A DNA stretch of 64,000 nt, taken from the NCBI GenBank assembly GCA_035582835.1, contig JAYKAV010002945.1:594234-658233 (forward strand). The letters run 5' to 3'. Position 1 is the stretch's first letter, and each line of letters opens with the position of its first letter. The translations under genes were made by a program, and so were the position numbers. Below, piece after piece: positions 36,801 to 49,000 of this stretch. Below the pieces are notes generated by a model, which was not told where the DNA came from, made no database searches, and was given only the letters and a program-made list of their open reading frames with translations. This stretch comes from Phoebastria nigripes (Eukaryota; Chordata; Aves; Procellariiformes; Diomedeidae).

Positions 36801-39800
36801 TGAGAAGGCTATTCATTCAAAATGCTCTGAAAGTAAAGAACATGTTTGTTCTGACACCTGTACATATTCTAGAATGACTTATGTAAGAATTTATAATAAG
36901 TAATGTTTAAATTTGAAGTAAATGTAANGAAAAATGTAATTACTGTTCTTACATTTCTGTGCATTACTCATAAGCAGCAAAAGCACAATTTATTGTTCTG
37001 ACATTCTCTGTAGCATGTCTGTGCGTAGGCTAATGCAATAGTTCTGTGGAATTTTGCAAATTACTAATAGTGATGTCATACAGGCTAGAGGTGGGTGAAA
37101 TCCTGATGCTAAAATAGAGGAAAGGAAGTATACTGTCATATAAATACACCACCAGATGTAAAAGTACAGCACTGGACAATGTAGCAATGAGGATGCTAAG
37201 GTCACTTGGCACTCCTTGTAAACCCATGCCTTGGGTCTACACCGACAAGACTACCATTTGGAGCCTAAATCCAATCAGTGATTTTGTTTGCTGGTTGTAA
37301 ACTGTAGTAATTAATCTGTGAAGTGAGTGTAACTCCTGCATCCCAGCACTGTCCAGAACTTCACCCATAATCAGCAATATCCCTACTGAAAAAATTCCAT
37401 GCAACCATGTTAATATAGCTGNTTTTTTTTCCCTGAGTTAATCTACTATTACTGAAATTGAGTTTTCACTCCATCTGCCACAAACACAGCACAGCAAACT
37501 GTAACAATTGTTTGTATGTTTCAATTAAATTGGAACACTAATAAAAAAAAAGTTACTAAAGATTTTAATTAAGTACAGGAGGANAAAGACATAATTATCA
37601 GAAGCAATTCATATCAGTATTTGAATGTAAAGAAGAAGGGCAGAGAGAGAGAAAGCTAGGAAGAAGAAAAACAGGTTTGCTTGAAAGCATTCAGAGGCTC
37701 ATGCTCAGTTTCCCACTCTATTGCACTGCTTCCATGCCGCCGAAATTTTGCTGATGTCAACGAATCCACATTGGTATGAAGATCAAATAACTATGGAGAA
37801 AGCAATCAGTGGTGCTTCCAAAAAGTGCCCGTTTCTGCCAGGTGCTCAGCACCACCAGCTGAGAGAGGAACACCATCCGCTCCAGTGGCCCTCAGCAGCA
37901 GATGCATGTCTCAAGCTGGCCTCTGAAGAGCTAAGCAGCCAAAATTCCTTCTTAAAGGGTTTAGTTCAACAGCTTCTCAAGAGCTGCCTGACCTAGGAAT
38001 CTAGTCTTCTGTAGCCATTTTTCCAAAGAAGATGTCTTTTTATGTTGGAAAACAGGAAAGTCTAAGGGCTGGGTCTCATAGGAGAAGCATTTTTTCCAGT
38101 AAACTCAGGCAAGATTCACGTCTACCTGGGATGCATTTCCCGCAAAACAGTCATGGGGGAGAGGAACTTGAAATCCAGCTCTGACTGTACATCAGTTAAC
38201 ATGCATCATCCTCTTCCAATTTTTTTTTTTCTCTCTCTCTCCCTTTGCCCCACTTCTTTATGTATCCATAACCAAGGGAATTGGCTTTGTCTACTTGCCA
38301 TCGGCTGAGATGTCTTTCTTCAAGCCGTAGCTAAATTTGTCATCCTTCACGCATAACAGTGAAAACTGTTTATACGGCATAATTCTTTCTTGGGAAAGAA
38401 CAGGCTGATCTGATTTTTTGTTGTTGTTTGTTTTTAAATGAAAGATATAGGTGTGGTATTGGGATTTTTTCGGAAAACAGAAAAAGGAATTTTCCGTACC
38501 TATTTTAAAGAAACATAATGGTCTCTCTGTGTTAGGGCTGCCTGCCTTGCAGCTTTGCAAAGTCTGTGCAGCACCAAGCATGGAGGTGGGGTGGAGCTGG
38601 GGGTTACAGGCTGAACATCCTTGAGGAAGAGCAGCCGAGAAAAGAAAAAGAAAAAAAAGGCTTTTGAATGTGGTTGTCTTCCACAGAAGCACAACATTTC
38701 AGCAAACAGAAGACTTCATTCTCCCTGCAGCTGCATAACACTTTTGTAACTAAAACAAATCACCGTGCTTAAGGGTGAAAAATGATTAACAAAGCCATCG
38801 TGCTACATAGTGTTTTATATACTGCCTTATGTCTTCTGGGAATGCTCCCATGATCTATATTGAGCTCTCATTCATTTGCACAGAGGTTTGACAAAACAAA
38901 ACCAAGCCCACAAAACTTACCACATTAAAGCTTATGGTTCCAAGAAACCTTCAACTGGCAACGAAAGTGTTGAAAAATCAAGGGGTGTTCTAACAAAGTT
39001 GTACCTCCTTGATTTCTGCTGGAGTCTGGGTGGTACAGTATTTTGCAAGAATTGGTCAGCTCTTGCCAGCACTAATTCATCTGGGTCCTACCAACAATAA
39101 CTTTGGTGTCTTTTTGCTTTTATTGAAGTAGGATAGGCCATAAGTACCCAGAAAGCTTTGAAACATTAAGCTGTAAATACCAATGGTTTAAGAAGAGGAC
39201 ACTTTCCCAGACCTCGAAGAGAAGGCAGACTGGAAAGTTATTAAGACCTTGTTGTGGTCTTATTATTAATTCCTTCTGCCCTTTTCAGAAAACACACATT
39301 TCATTTCCTGCCTAAATAGATAACTTGAAGATGATCCTTTCCTTTTTTTTCTGGGTCAGAGGCACCCTTGATAGCAAGAAAGATACTCATCCAAAGTCTT
39401 TTTCATCAGCTTCCCTGAAATGCTAACAATTATTGTGGTTGCAGGGAGACACCTCCCCCAGCCAAGATTTGCAGCTGTGAACCTTAGGTAATCTTAGAAG
39501 CAGGGGTCATGCTTCTCAAACAATATCCTGTTATTTAGAACACCGTGAAACACAAGACAAAGGTTGCAATTTCCTCTCATCTCAAGTTAGAGGACTTGTG
39601 TCTCTTACTTTCTTCTCTTACCTCCAGTTTGGACTGGTGAGAAAACATTAACAATGGGCAGGTAGAATCTCAGTCTCTCTCTCTCAATCTCTCTTTCCTA
39701 GTAAATAGTTATTTATCCCATAAATAGTCAAACACGTAGGGAATTATTCCACCATTATCAATATCCAGCTGCCTGGTGAGAATGAGTTGTCTTGGTTGGT

Positions 39801-40802
39801 GAGAAAGATCTCCCAAAAGTGTCACCTAGAAACTTGCCTGAGCAGCTATAGGTAACTAAATGATTGGATGACAGCTAGTTGGGGAATCTGAGATGGTGAA
39901 GTTCGAATTTTGATGTTCAAAGTAGCATCTAGATACATGATTTCTGGGGGTGAGGGAGGGGGAAGAAGATAGCTTACATGAACAGTTCTTTTCTTTGAAC
40001 TTCTTTCCTCATATATGTATTATGTTACCCAGAAGGAAACTCAAAATGAGAACCATTCCACAATACATTTGTCCTCGGGGAGAAAAATTAAAATAGCAAG
40101 ACATGTAACAGGGCAAACTGTTGCTCACTACAGTACTGGAAGGCACTTAGATGTTACTGTCACGAGCAGGGGATAGGGCTCTGCATGGCATACAAAGTGG
40201 CTGGAGATGGAGGAGGGATCCCATTTCCCCACCCAACACTAATTAGTTCCTTACACAATGCTTCTTTAATTATCTTCAGCCTATTTTCTCTCAAAACCCA
40301 TTTTCTAAATCAAGCTAACTCTCTCTGGGATGCTCTCCACGTTGAGATTGCTACAGCACATTTTATGTAGATCTGAAGTAGTTTCTCCTAGTGTGTTACA
40401 GCAGCTGTTTGAGGCTGATTATCACTGAGATAAGGGCATGGGATGAAGGGTTCTCCATTCTTAGCAGAATGGACTGGATGTGAGACAGAATCAGTCCTCA
40501 TCACAGGCTCAGGAGAGTCACAGATTCACAAAGCCATGCTTGGATTGACCTCCTGCGTGTCCATAGGCTCTGAGAATGATTCTAGGGGAAGAATTACCAC
40601 TGGACTCGTGATATGAGTTTCGTAGGCTTTCTGCATGGCAATATATCTAAAGGCAGGACTACAGCTTTAGGAGTTGTTGAACAACATGGAGCTGTTCAGC
40701 TGTTTGGGAAATTTTGGCATTACTGTCTGTCAACTATTACATGCTATAAATTACTTGGTCCTCATAAGAATGCTGTGGCTCATACCATATGATATGAAAG
40801 AT
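33820..40802. other. Unique sequence without a supported gene
   Basis: These seven kilobases of mostly unique DNA hold a T run followed by (CT)n at about 38220-38243, a CT-rich stretch at 39671-39702, and a purine-rich stretch at 37630-37672. Undetermined bases lie at 36928, 37422 and 37584. Open frames of 80 to 133 codons (35379-35621, 37721-37996, 38291-38692) show no domains and no convincing splice context. Confidence 0.5.
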
Positions 40803-41751
40803 CATAGAATCATAGAATATCTCAAGTTGGAAGGACCCTTAAGAATCATGGAGTCCAACTCCCTGCTCCTCGCAGGACTAAAACTAAACCATATGACTAA
40901 GAGCATCATCCAGATGCTCCTTGAACTCTGACAGGCTTGGTGACCACTTCCCTGGGGAGCCTGTTCCAGGGATTGACCACCCTCTCGGTGAAGAACCTTT
41001 TCCTAACGTCCAGTCTGAACTTCCCCTGACGCAGCTTCATTCTGTGTCCTCATGTCCTATCGCTGGTCACCAGAGAGAGGAGATCAGCACCTCCCCCTCC
41101 ACTGCCCTCCTTGAGGAAGTTGTAGACAGCGATAAGGTCACCCCTCAGCCTTCTCTTCTCCAAGCTGAACAAGTCAAGTGACCTCAGCCGCTCCTCGAGT
41201 CTTGCCCTCGAGGCCTTTCACCATCTTGGTCGCCCTCCTCTGGACATGCTTTAATAGTTTGATGTCCCTCTTATACTGAGGCACCCACAACTGCACAGAG
41301 TACTTGAGGTGAGGCCACACCAGTGCAGTGTAGAGTGGGACAATCACCTCCCTCGACGGGCTAGCGATGCTGTGCTTGATGCACCCCAGGACACCGTTGA
41401 CCCTTTTGGCTGCCAGGGCACACTGTTGACTCATATTCAACTTGCCATCAACCCAAACCCCCAGATCTCTTTCTGCAGGGCTGCTCTTGAGCCTCTTATC
41501 CCCCAGTTTGTATGTATAACCACGACTAGCCCGTCCCCGGTGGAGAATCCAGCACTTGCTCTAGTTAAATTTCATACGGTTGGTGATTGCCCAGCTCTCT
41601 ATAGTCTGTCCAGATATCTCTGTAAGACCTCTCTACCCTCGAAGGAGTTCACAGCACCTCCTAGTTTAGTATCATCAGCAAACTTAGTTAATGTGCATTT
41701 GATTCCTGTGTCCAGATAATTTATAAAAACATTAAAGAGCACTGGCCCTAA
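40803..41751 (-). mobile_element. CR1 LINE, 5'-truncated, minus orientation
   Basis: This is a CR1 non-LTR retrotransposon of about 950 bases. Its 3' end lies at 40803-40822, where ATCATAGA units are the complement of the CR1 tail ATTCTATG. The 3' UTR is followed, in minus orientation, by the C-terminal half of the reverse transcriptase ORF. The catalytic palm motif FADD can be read on the minus strand at 41671-41682 and is followed by TKLGG-like residues. Downstream lies a well preserved 88-codon stretch at 41174-41440. The element ends at about 41751 inside the palm domain, so the endonuclease and the first part of the reverse transcriptase are missing. It is dead for autonomous movement, but is the best preserved copy in the window. 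Confidence 0.96.
41174..41751 (-). pseudogene. CR1 reverse transcriptase fragment (ORF2 C-terminal part)
   Basis: On the minus strand the palm segment [13 protein letters not shown] is readable at about 41712-41750, followed by the FADD active-site motif at 41671-41682. Further on are SPAERDLGVWVD, and the thumb-like region with NMSQQCALAAKRVNGVLGC and [13 protein letters not shown] (41200-41440). The aspartate pair of FADD is intact. An in-frame stop interrupts the frame near 41562, and the protein lacks its N-terminal endonuclease and fingers. The family and motif order are those of CR1-clade non-LTR reverse transcriptases. Confidence 0.9.
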
Positions 41752-43207
41752 AGAAAAGCTGTGTGTTCGCTTTACTTTTCTGTTAAAGCTTCCTTGTATC
41801 GTCAGGAATTTTTATTTTTCCTGTTGTATAAATACATAATCTTCAGTTAACGGAACAATGCTAAACCTACTAGCGTTTGCAATATATTATAAAAAAGTGC
41901 CCTGGCAATCTTCAATGAGGTCCAGGCAACAGTCACTAACAAAGTCTAATTTCTAAGGCTGTGCAAGACTGGCCAGAGCACAATGATTTTGGCTAGTTTG
42001 CCTATTGTCCCTGCATAGCCATAGCTGGGATTAGCTCGTTACTATGTGTAACAATTCCTGCAGTCAAAAAGAACTGTTTTCTTTTTTATTCTACTGAGTC
42101 ATAAACTAATGCTTGACCTAAGCAGATCATAGCTGTTCTGACTTCCTAACCTTGGCTTTACTTTCTATGTTGAACAGTTTTAACACTACATTTGTCTTCC
42201 CTGTTCCATACCTCTTTTAATCTATATAAAACAATTATGAAGACAAACACAACACAGAGGTTCCCTGTCTTCCTTCCTGACTGCAACAGTAAGGAACCTT
42301 TTCCCTGATTTTTAATTTTAGATCAATCACAGTCAGCTTGTGAATTCTATTTCTGAATAGAACAGTAAGGTTAATGTTGCAACATGAGGCAGACTACTGT
42401 CTAGTCTGCTGCTTTCAGCATTAGTAAAATACTGCTTCTGATAGTAACATAACATCTCATCCCTACCCTTGTTCCTCATGCAATCCAACTTCAAAGGGAA
42501 ATAAAAACAGGGTTTTCTGCTTGCCAGACGCTAGGGTTTTATTATTAACAATTTCATGTTAAATTATAACCTTCCGAACTGGCAATATCTGTCTCAACAA
42601 ATACAGAAACAAAGAATTAGCAATACCAGAACAGAATCTAAAAATCAAGGTCCCATCATAACAGGCAATGGGTAGGTACATAAGTGAAGATAGGATCTAA
42701 CCCTCTGAGGACGTGACAAGAAGAAATGGGGAGAAAGGAAGGACAACACAGAGAAATAAAGCAGGTTGCCCGTGCCATCAATTAATAGAATTTGGGTCTT
42801 CAAGACCCAGTTGACTGAAATAGCTATCACTCCTCTAGCCTGAAATCTGAAGTCATCTAAAGTCAGTTTTAAGCTCACAAAGCAAAGAAAAGTGAAAAAT
42901 GAGTGAAAGGACAAATACATGCCTGCACAATGTGGTCTTTGTCTTACAAACAGGAGAGTGCTTTTGCTGCCCCAGTAGAACAGCCTGGGGACACGCAGCC
43001 CAGGCTGGAGGCACTGGACGTGTCTCATCATGCAGAGTGCAGTTAGATGCTTCTAATGGGGTATGTGGTGTTAGCACGTTGTGGCTCTATTGTACAACAA
43101 AAATTCTCTGATGCGTATTTAAAGTAAAACCTTTAAAAATCTCTAAGCCCCCAAATTGTCTGCTTATTCCAAGTACATTGTGCCCATCATCCCTCAGACA
43201 CTTCAGA
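41752..43207. other. Unique sequence without a supported gene
   Basis: No repeat or exon can be named. Overlapping frames on both strands at 42645-43111 lack domains. Confidence 0.5.
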
Positions 43208-43310
43208 CATGCTGATCCTCCCAACACCTCTGCATGGTAAGGAAGTATTGATATATTCATTGTACATCCAGAAACTGAGGCACAAAAAATCCTGGGAAGG
43301 GATCTTCAGA
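43208..43310 (-). repeat. MIR SINE remnant, minus orientation
   Basis: The stretch CACCTCTGCATGGTAAGGAAGTATTGATA, followed by CAGAAACTGAGGCACAAA, reproduces the order of the reverse-complemented MIR: the CCCTATGAGGTAGGTATTATTAT part, then the GAGGAAACTGAGGCACAGAG part. The stretch AAACTGAGGCAC is exact. The element is ancient, shared among amniotes and heavily worn; its ends are approximate. Confidence 0.55.
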
Positions 43311-45955
43311 GAGATACATCTCTAAAATTTAGATTTTCAAACCCATCTGCTCAGCTGCTACATTTGCAGACTGCTTGAAAGTAAATGCTGAATACTGGCC
43401 ACACTGGTAGAGTGGCCACTTCCATCAGTAACCTGAGAGTTATTAAAAATTGATACTGAAGAAGGGACTCAAAACTGTGCAGATGACATTGACAGCTTAG
43501 AGGAAACCCAAGGCTTGTTTGGCAGTTTTCAGTTTACACCACATGAAGATGAAAAGCAATATTCTAAGTTTTCTGTTGTTCTCTGCTCCCATAGCCTGCC
43601 ACTGGCCAAATCTGCCTTTCTAGGTTCCTGGACTTCTGCCCATCACTGATCTAAACCAAAAATACATTCCTTGTCATCTTCTTCTCTGTTGATATCAAGT
43701 AGTCTTGGTGCACTTAAAAAAAAAAAAACCAAACCACATTTTTCAACATCATACTGTTGTGAAAAAGTCAATTTTTGGATCTCTTTGAATGAGGCTGGAT
43801 TCCCGGTTCCTTTCTGTACAATATGCTTTCCAGAATGGTAAGACAATTACAATGCATCCAAAATAATGCTAAGAGGATCAGAAATTAGAGAAAAAAAATG
43901 GTAAAAGAACGCATTTTTCTGAGGACTAATAAAAACAATATTCACAGGAGACAAAGTGTTGGGAAAAACTTTGCTTTGACTCAGCAACGGTTGAATAGCA
44001 GAAGAAGCAATTTCACTCTTAGCTATGAATAAAGAACCAATGACTAAGGGATTTCAAGGTTGCTGTGGCTTCACAGCAAGGTCAGTTACTTCTTTCCAAT
44101 GCCTGAACTTGGGACCTGAGAGAGAAGGCATTTTTAGCTATTTAAAAGGCAAAAATATCTAACTGCTGTAAAGGACTGANTCTGCTTTCTGATACACCTC
44201 TGCGAAGCCTGTAAAACCTGTCTGAAATCAGAATTGGTCCAGAAGACTGAAAATCTCAAATAACTGCCTTTGGAAGAGCTCGAGATTTGGCCATCCTTAC
44301 TACATTACCTTTCACAGCATCTGATTCAATGCCCTGCATAGTCTGATTACTTTAATTATAAGTGTATAGTGCATTTCCTGAACAGTCATCTTACTCGTTC
44401 ATCACTGTGTGAAAAAGGCCACAGAGATTAAATAGTAGCTATATTTCAAGTCTAGCACAAACTACTAGCTAGTACCTGAAATGTTACAACAGGTTAAGCT
44501 GCCCTGAGTGCTTAGAAGATATTGAAATAATTTGGTATTCTTTTTTGTCTTGTTTCAGTCTTTCAGCTTCTCTGTCAATCCCCCAGTTTGCAGAAGACAA
44601 TTAGAGTATATGCAGGACACTGAAGATATGTTTACAAGCTTAATACAGTCATCTGCAGAAACACCTGAACTCAACTGAAATGAAGAAACATAAGTACTAG
44701 CAGCAGTCAAGCTCTATTAGCTCTCCCCAGCCCTTCCTCCCCTTTTTTTTTTTCATAAAACAGCATTTCTTTTTATTCTTGACCTTGGACACAGCTGAAG
44801 GTATTTGGTTAACATTTTAAAAAATTAGATAAGGCAGACATCCAGTATAAAACTTCAGCCTAATGTTATATTCTGGCAAAGTTATAAGCAATTGAAAACT
44901 AGGCCTTATAATGGGAGACGTTAGGCAATATTAATGATAGGTGATGCTACAAACCTTGCCTATGATAACTGAGAAAACGTATAGATAACAGACATCTGAG
45001 AAATCACATTCTGAAGTAACTGTGTCCTGGGTAATGTTTACTTTCATTTTGTATCATTGCTTGCTTGTTTGATGTTCAAATTTAATTCATTTTTATGAAG
45101 CTGTGTTCTCTTCCTTTCATTAGAGGGCAAATTGCTACATGGATTATGTGACGGGAGATTACACAAGGGTGTACATCAGAGGCCCATGTTGTCACTATGT
45201 ACTTGGCTCTTACAGCTGTAGATTGCATGTTATGATCTGCTCCTGTATGCCTCAAGTAAGTCAACTTGGTTTACTGTTGGAATAAGACAACTGCTGTTTT
45301 TACCATGTCTGGTTGCTAATTCACATAAGAATCCTGCTAAGGGTTGTCTACAGTACTTTTTGAATTTAAATGTAGAGCAATATTTGCTACATTGGATTGT
45401 TCTGGGATAAGATAGTAAGTTCAAGTCAGATTTCCATGCACTGTGGATGCTTGATACGTTATGAACAGCTTTACAGGGTATACCAATAGACACACAAGTA
45501 CATCAGTCATTTCACACGAAATCACCCAGCAACACTGCAATCCTCTTCTGCAGTGCATCTGCACTTTCATATCTAGTGCTCACCAGGGGCATGGACAAAA
45601 CAATTTAAAAACATTTCAGTGCTTTGTGAGTGCTTGTAAGATGACATATGAATACCTTTTAGGAAAACCTTCCTGTCCTTTTCTTGAGGACTTTCTTAGC
45701 CTCTTTCTCTCCTGGGTCATGCATGTGTAATGCAGGGTGAGGTAAGGGGAAACTGGACTTTTCTTGTGCAGGGGAGACAACTCTATCTTTCCTGTAGCCA
45801 TTTGACTGCGGCTGAGAAGAAAAGGCTAGAGGGGTGTTATACTACAGCTTTGCAGACACTGAAAAAGGAGCTGTTATACAGAAAGAAGTAGAAATGGCCC
45901 CCTGTTTTATTTGCCTTTTGGGAATTCTTGAATTAACAGATTAAAACAGGAAATG
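43311..45955. other. Unique sequence without a supported gene
   Basis: I see no gene. There is an A run near 43717-43728 and a T run near 44743-44753. An undetermined base lies at 44180. Confidence 0.5.
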
Positions 45956-46090
45956 CAATATGGTACAACAGATAAGACAGTAAAGCAGGAATTCAGAAGA
46001 TCCAGGTAATAGCTAAGCTTTGGCTACTGAACTGCTGTGTGACCTTGAGGAAGTGGCTCATTCTTTCTGTATTACCAGAGATAAAATCCT
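45956..46090 (+). repeat. MIR SINE remnant, plus orientation
   Basis: This is the clearest MIR-like copy. The tRNA-related head (ATGGTACAACAGATAAGACAG, then GGAATTCAGAAGATCCAGG) is followed by the MIR core CTGCTGTGTGACCTTGAGGAAGT at about 46031-46053, and then a worn CTCATT...ATAAAAT 3' part. The core TGTGTGACCTTG is exact. Order and spacing match the family; divergence is high. Confidence 0.62.
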
Positions 46091-49000
46091 GACATCAATA
46101 GAAACCAATGTTACTTGGCATCAGTGCCGATGTAGGGCCTTGCACAACAGGCTCTTCATCTCTCTTAAACCTCTAGGTGTGATTATAATTCTGTTGCTAA
46201 TAATGCTATAACTGAATGTACCCAGTAATCTGGTCAGTCTAGTAGGGCTCTCTGAGGTCCTATGTCCTAACACATGCAGTAATGGATGTGCTTGGAGTAG
46301 GAACAATTGGTTGTGCAACCTTTTGAAATCTTCATTAGATTTTACATGTGCCACATGTTCAAAAATATAATCATCTGAAAAGACACATGAGGAATGGAGA
46401 AGCAAAACACCAAAGAGGAATTTCCGGGGGAAATCAGAACACTCTTGGTATTTATGTCTCAGACGAGGTAGTATGTATACATATCAAACCTGTAATGAAC
46501 TTTTTGTTTGATTTCAGGTTGCATAGCTTGTGTAGCTCACGATGCAGTGGCATTTTTATAATGTGCTTCATCAGAAATCGTCAATCTGGAAAACTCTATG
46601 TGCGCAACTAAATTTCATTAAATCTACTTTGCCTAAGTCAAACAACTCAACTGCGATCAGTGATATACCATGATGGCTTAGATGAAGAGTTTCAATATTG
46701 TGAAAAGCATGAGAAAGATGTTTTCCTCCCACCCTTTATAAAAGACAAAGCCTATGCCAGCAGAATTGTGCTCATGACTGCACAGTTGTAGAACAATATC
46801 TCTTCTGTTTCTATGCATTTCAGAAGGGGAGAACTTCAGTTAGGAATCATTTTTCAGTGGTATGATCCTAAGGGAAATTATTAAAAACAGCAGTGTTATA
46901 AAAAGATTTTTCAATTTAACAATGATTAAAAAAGCCCAACAAACCATGACAGCATCTTTTTAACTGATAACTGTGAAAGCACTTGCTTCCACTGTTTATT
47001 TAGTCTCAGAAGTCAAAAAGGAGTAAGGGTAAACTTTCTTCTTTTTCCTGAGTACCATATGAAAGAAATCTTGGAAAGTCAGAAACCAAAGCTGAACTGA
47101 TTACCTTTAGAAGACAGAGATCTAGGAAGAGTCTGATGTTGGTTTTTCCCATTGCTAAGTTTTTTTCAGTGGAAGAACTTCAGCTTTTCTTTCTTTTCTA
47201 TTTTTTGTGTTGCCATTTTTTTAAACCAGGCCTGTAGAGGCTAGACCCTGGGAAAGTGTGAAGAAAGGTCCCAATATTAATAAAATACTTTTTTTTCCTG
47301 TTTCCTCAGGAACTGGGAGATACTTTTATTATTTTTTTCTATTTACCTGTTTGGGTGGAACTGAAGAGGGACCAATACTGAAATGAAACAAGTTTTAGAG
47401 AAGAATAGGAACTGCCAACACATTTGTTCATTTTGTTGAGGTAAGTTATTTCAACACGGCTTTGATGTGGTGATTTCCCTGTTTGCTGAATATCCGAGAA
47501 TGAGCGTTTAGTTTTTTTGTTTTACCCAAAACCTATATTCCAGGAACACAGCCCCCAGTATTAAGTATTCTATGACGTCATGCAGCCATACCTCATTAGC
47601 TAAACAAATGATTCCAGTCCAATATTCTGTTCCAGAAACAAATTAATTCCTTTACTGCTTAAGACATGACAGAAAATGGGACTCTCATTCTGTAAATCCT
47701 TCCCAAGCAATGCTATTGGCCAGTATAAAAAAATCTTTCTCAATAATTTTTCCTGCATAACTTTTGTTGTACTGAATTCTGCTATCCTAACTGCTAGCCA
47801 TACCTCAGAGGCTGGGAGGAACCACTAGGTCAAGCCATGGGACCCTAGTCTAGCTGTTGCAGCAACTGCTGTTAAGAAGAGGCACTACAACAGAGCATAC
47901 ACAGGGCTAGGCTTAAGATACTTCTTCCTCTTTTTATTATACATATTTAATCCTCCCTCACCTTCCTTTAAATTAGAATGTATTACACAAGAACTTCTGA
48001 AGACTGTCACCCATCTTTCACTGGGAAAGAAAGAAACTGTGTGAACAGTTGAATTATGAACAAGGGTCTCAACTTGGTCAAAGGACGAGAGTTATACAGG
48101 TGTTACAACACGTATTATCACGCTGGGCTTGACTTGCCCAGATCTGTACTAACTGGTTGGTGACAGCCGACTTACTGCTAAAAAATCCCAAGCATACAGA
48201 ATGAGAAAGAATGACTACAGCCGCTAAAGAAAGGGGGGCCTTATAAGACTCTTAAGGCAAACACAACATGCTTTGGTGCTTGTAAATAATTATAAAGAGA
48301 GAGAAAGCAACTGTTAATTTCAAGGTGTCTATTCTACTAGGTACATCATAAACCATGAAATTACAATGCTACTCTGCAATATTTCCAGTGGCATTTGTAC
48401 CAAGTGACAGAATATTCTTATTTATTTTAAATGAGCTGTATCATTCTATAATACCCTGGTGGTTTACATTAGCAAAAAAGATGCAAATCAAGGAGAAAAA
48501 AAAAAAAAAAAGAACAACCTAATAACCCTCTGAATCAATACTATATCATCATAACATGAAAAATGGAAACATTTAGTCCTAATGATTCTGGGTAGCCAGT
48601 TAGTTTAATGAAAAAGTCTCTACATCATCTCTCATATTGCACTTCTTGGACATATTGGACTTTTCCCCCTGTGGGAGTCCTTGGGCTTTCTTCTTCTTTT
48701 TCAGGACTGAACAGACTTTGGACTACCTGAAAAACAGATGGGTGCTTTTGTAAAGTTCCCTTCCTTCTGCCTTTTCACTGAAAGGTAGGCTTTCTGCAAT
48801 GACGTCAACATTGTACTTCAACAACATCAAACCCATAATCCAGTGGGATTACTATTTTACTCTTCCTTTTCTGAAACAGCTGTTGATCACCTAATGTGAA
48901 GCCCTGACTAGCAGCAAGTAGAAATTATTTATTAATACATTTGAAGTACCAGGCTGTAATCTGCAGAAATAACATTGGAAATGGCTGTCTAAAAGTAATG

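Noticed and set aside
48496..48511. A runs (also 59497-59515 and 62874-62891) as tails of processed pseudogenes
   Set aside because: The sequence upstream of each run shows no open coding remnant or gene resemblance, and I found no flanking target-site duplication.
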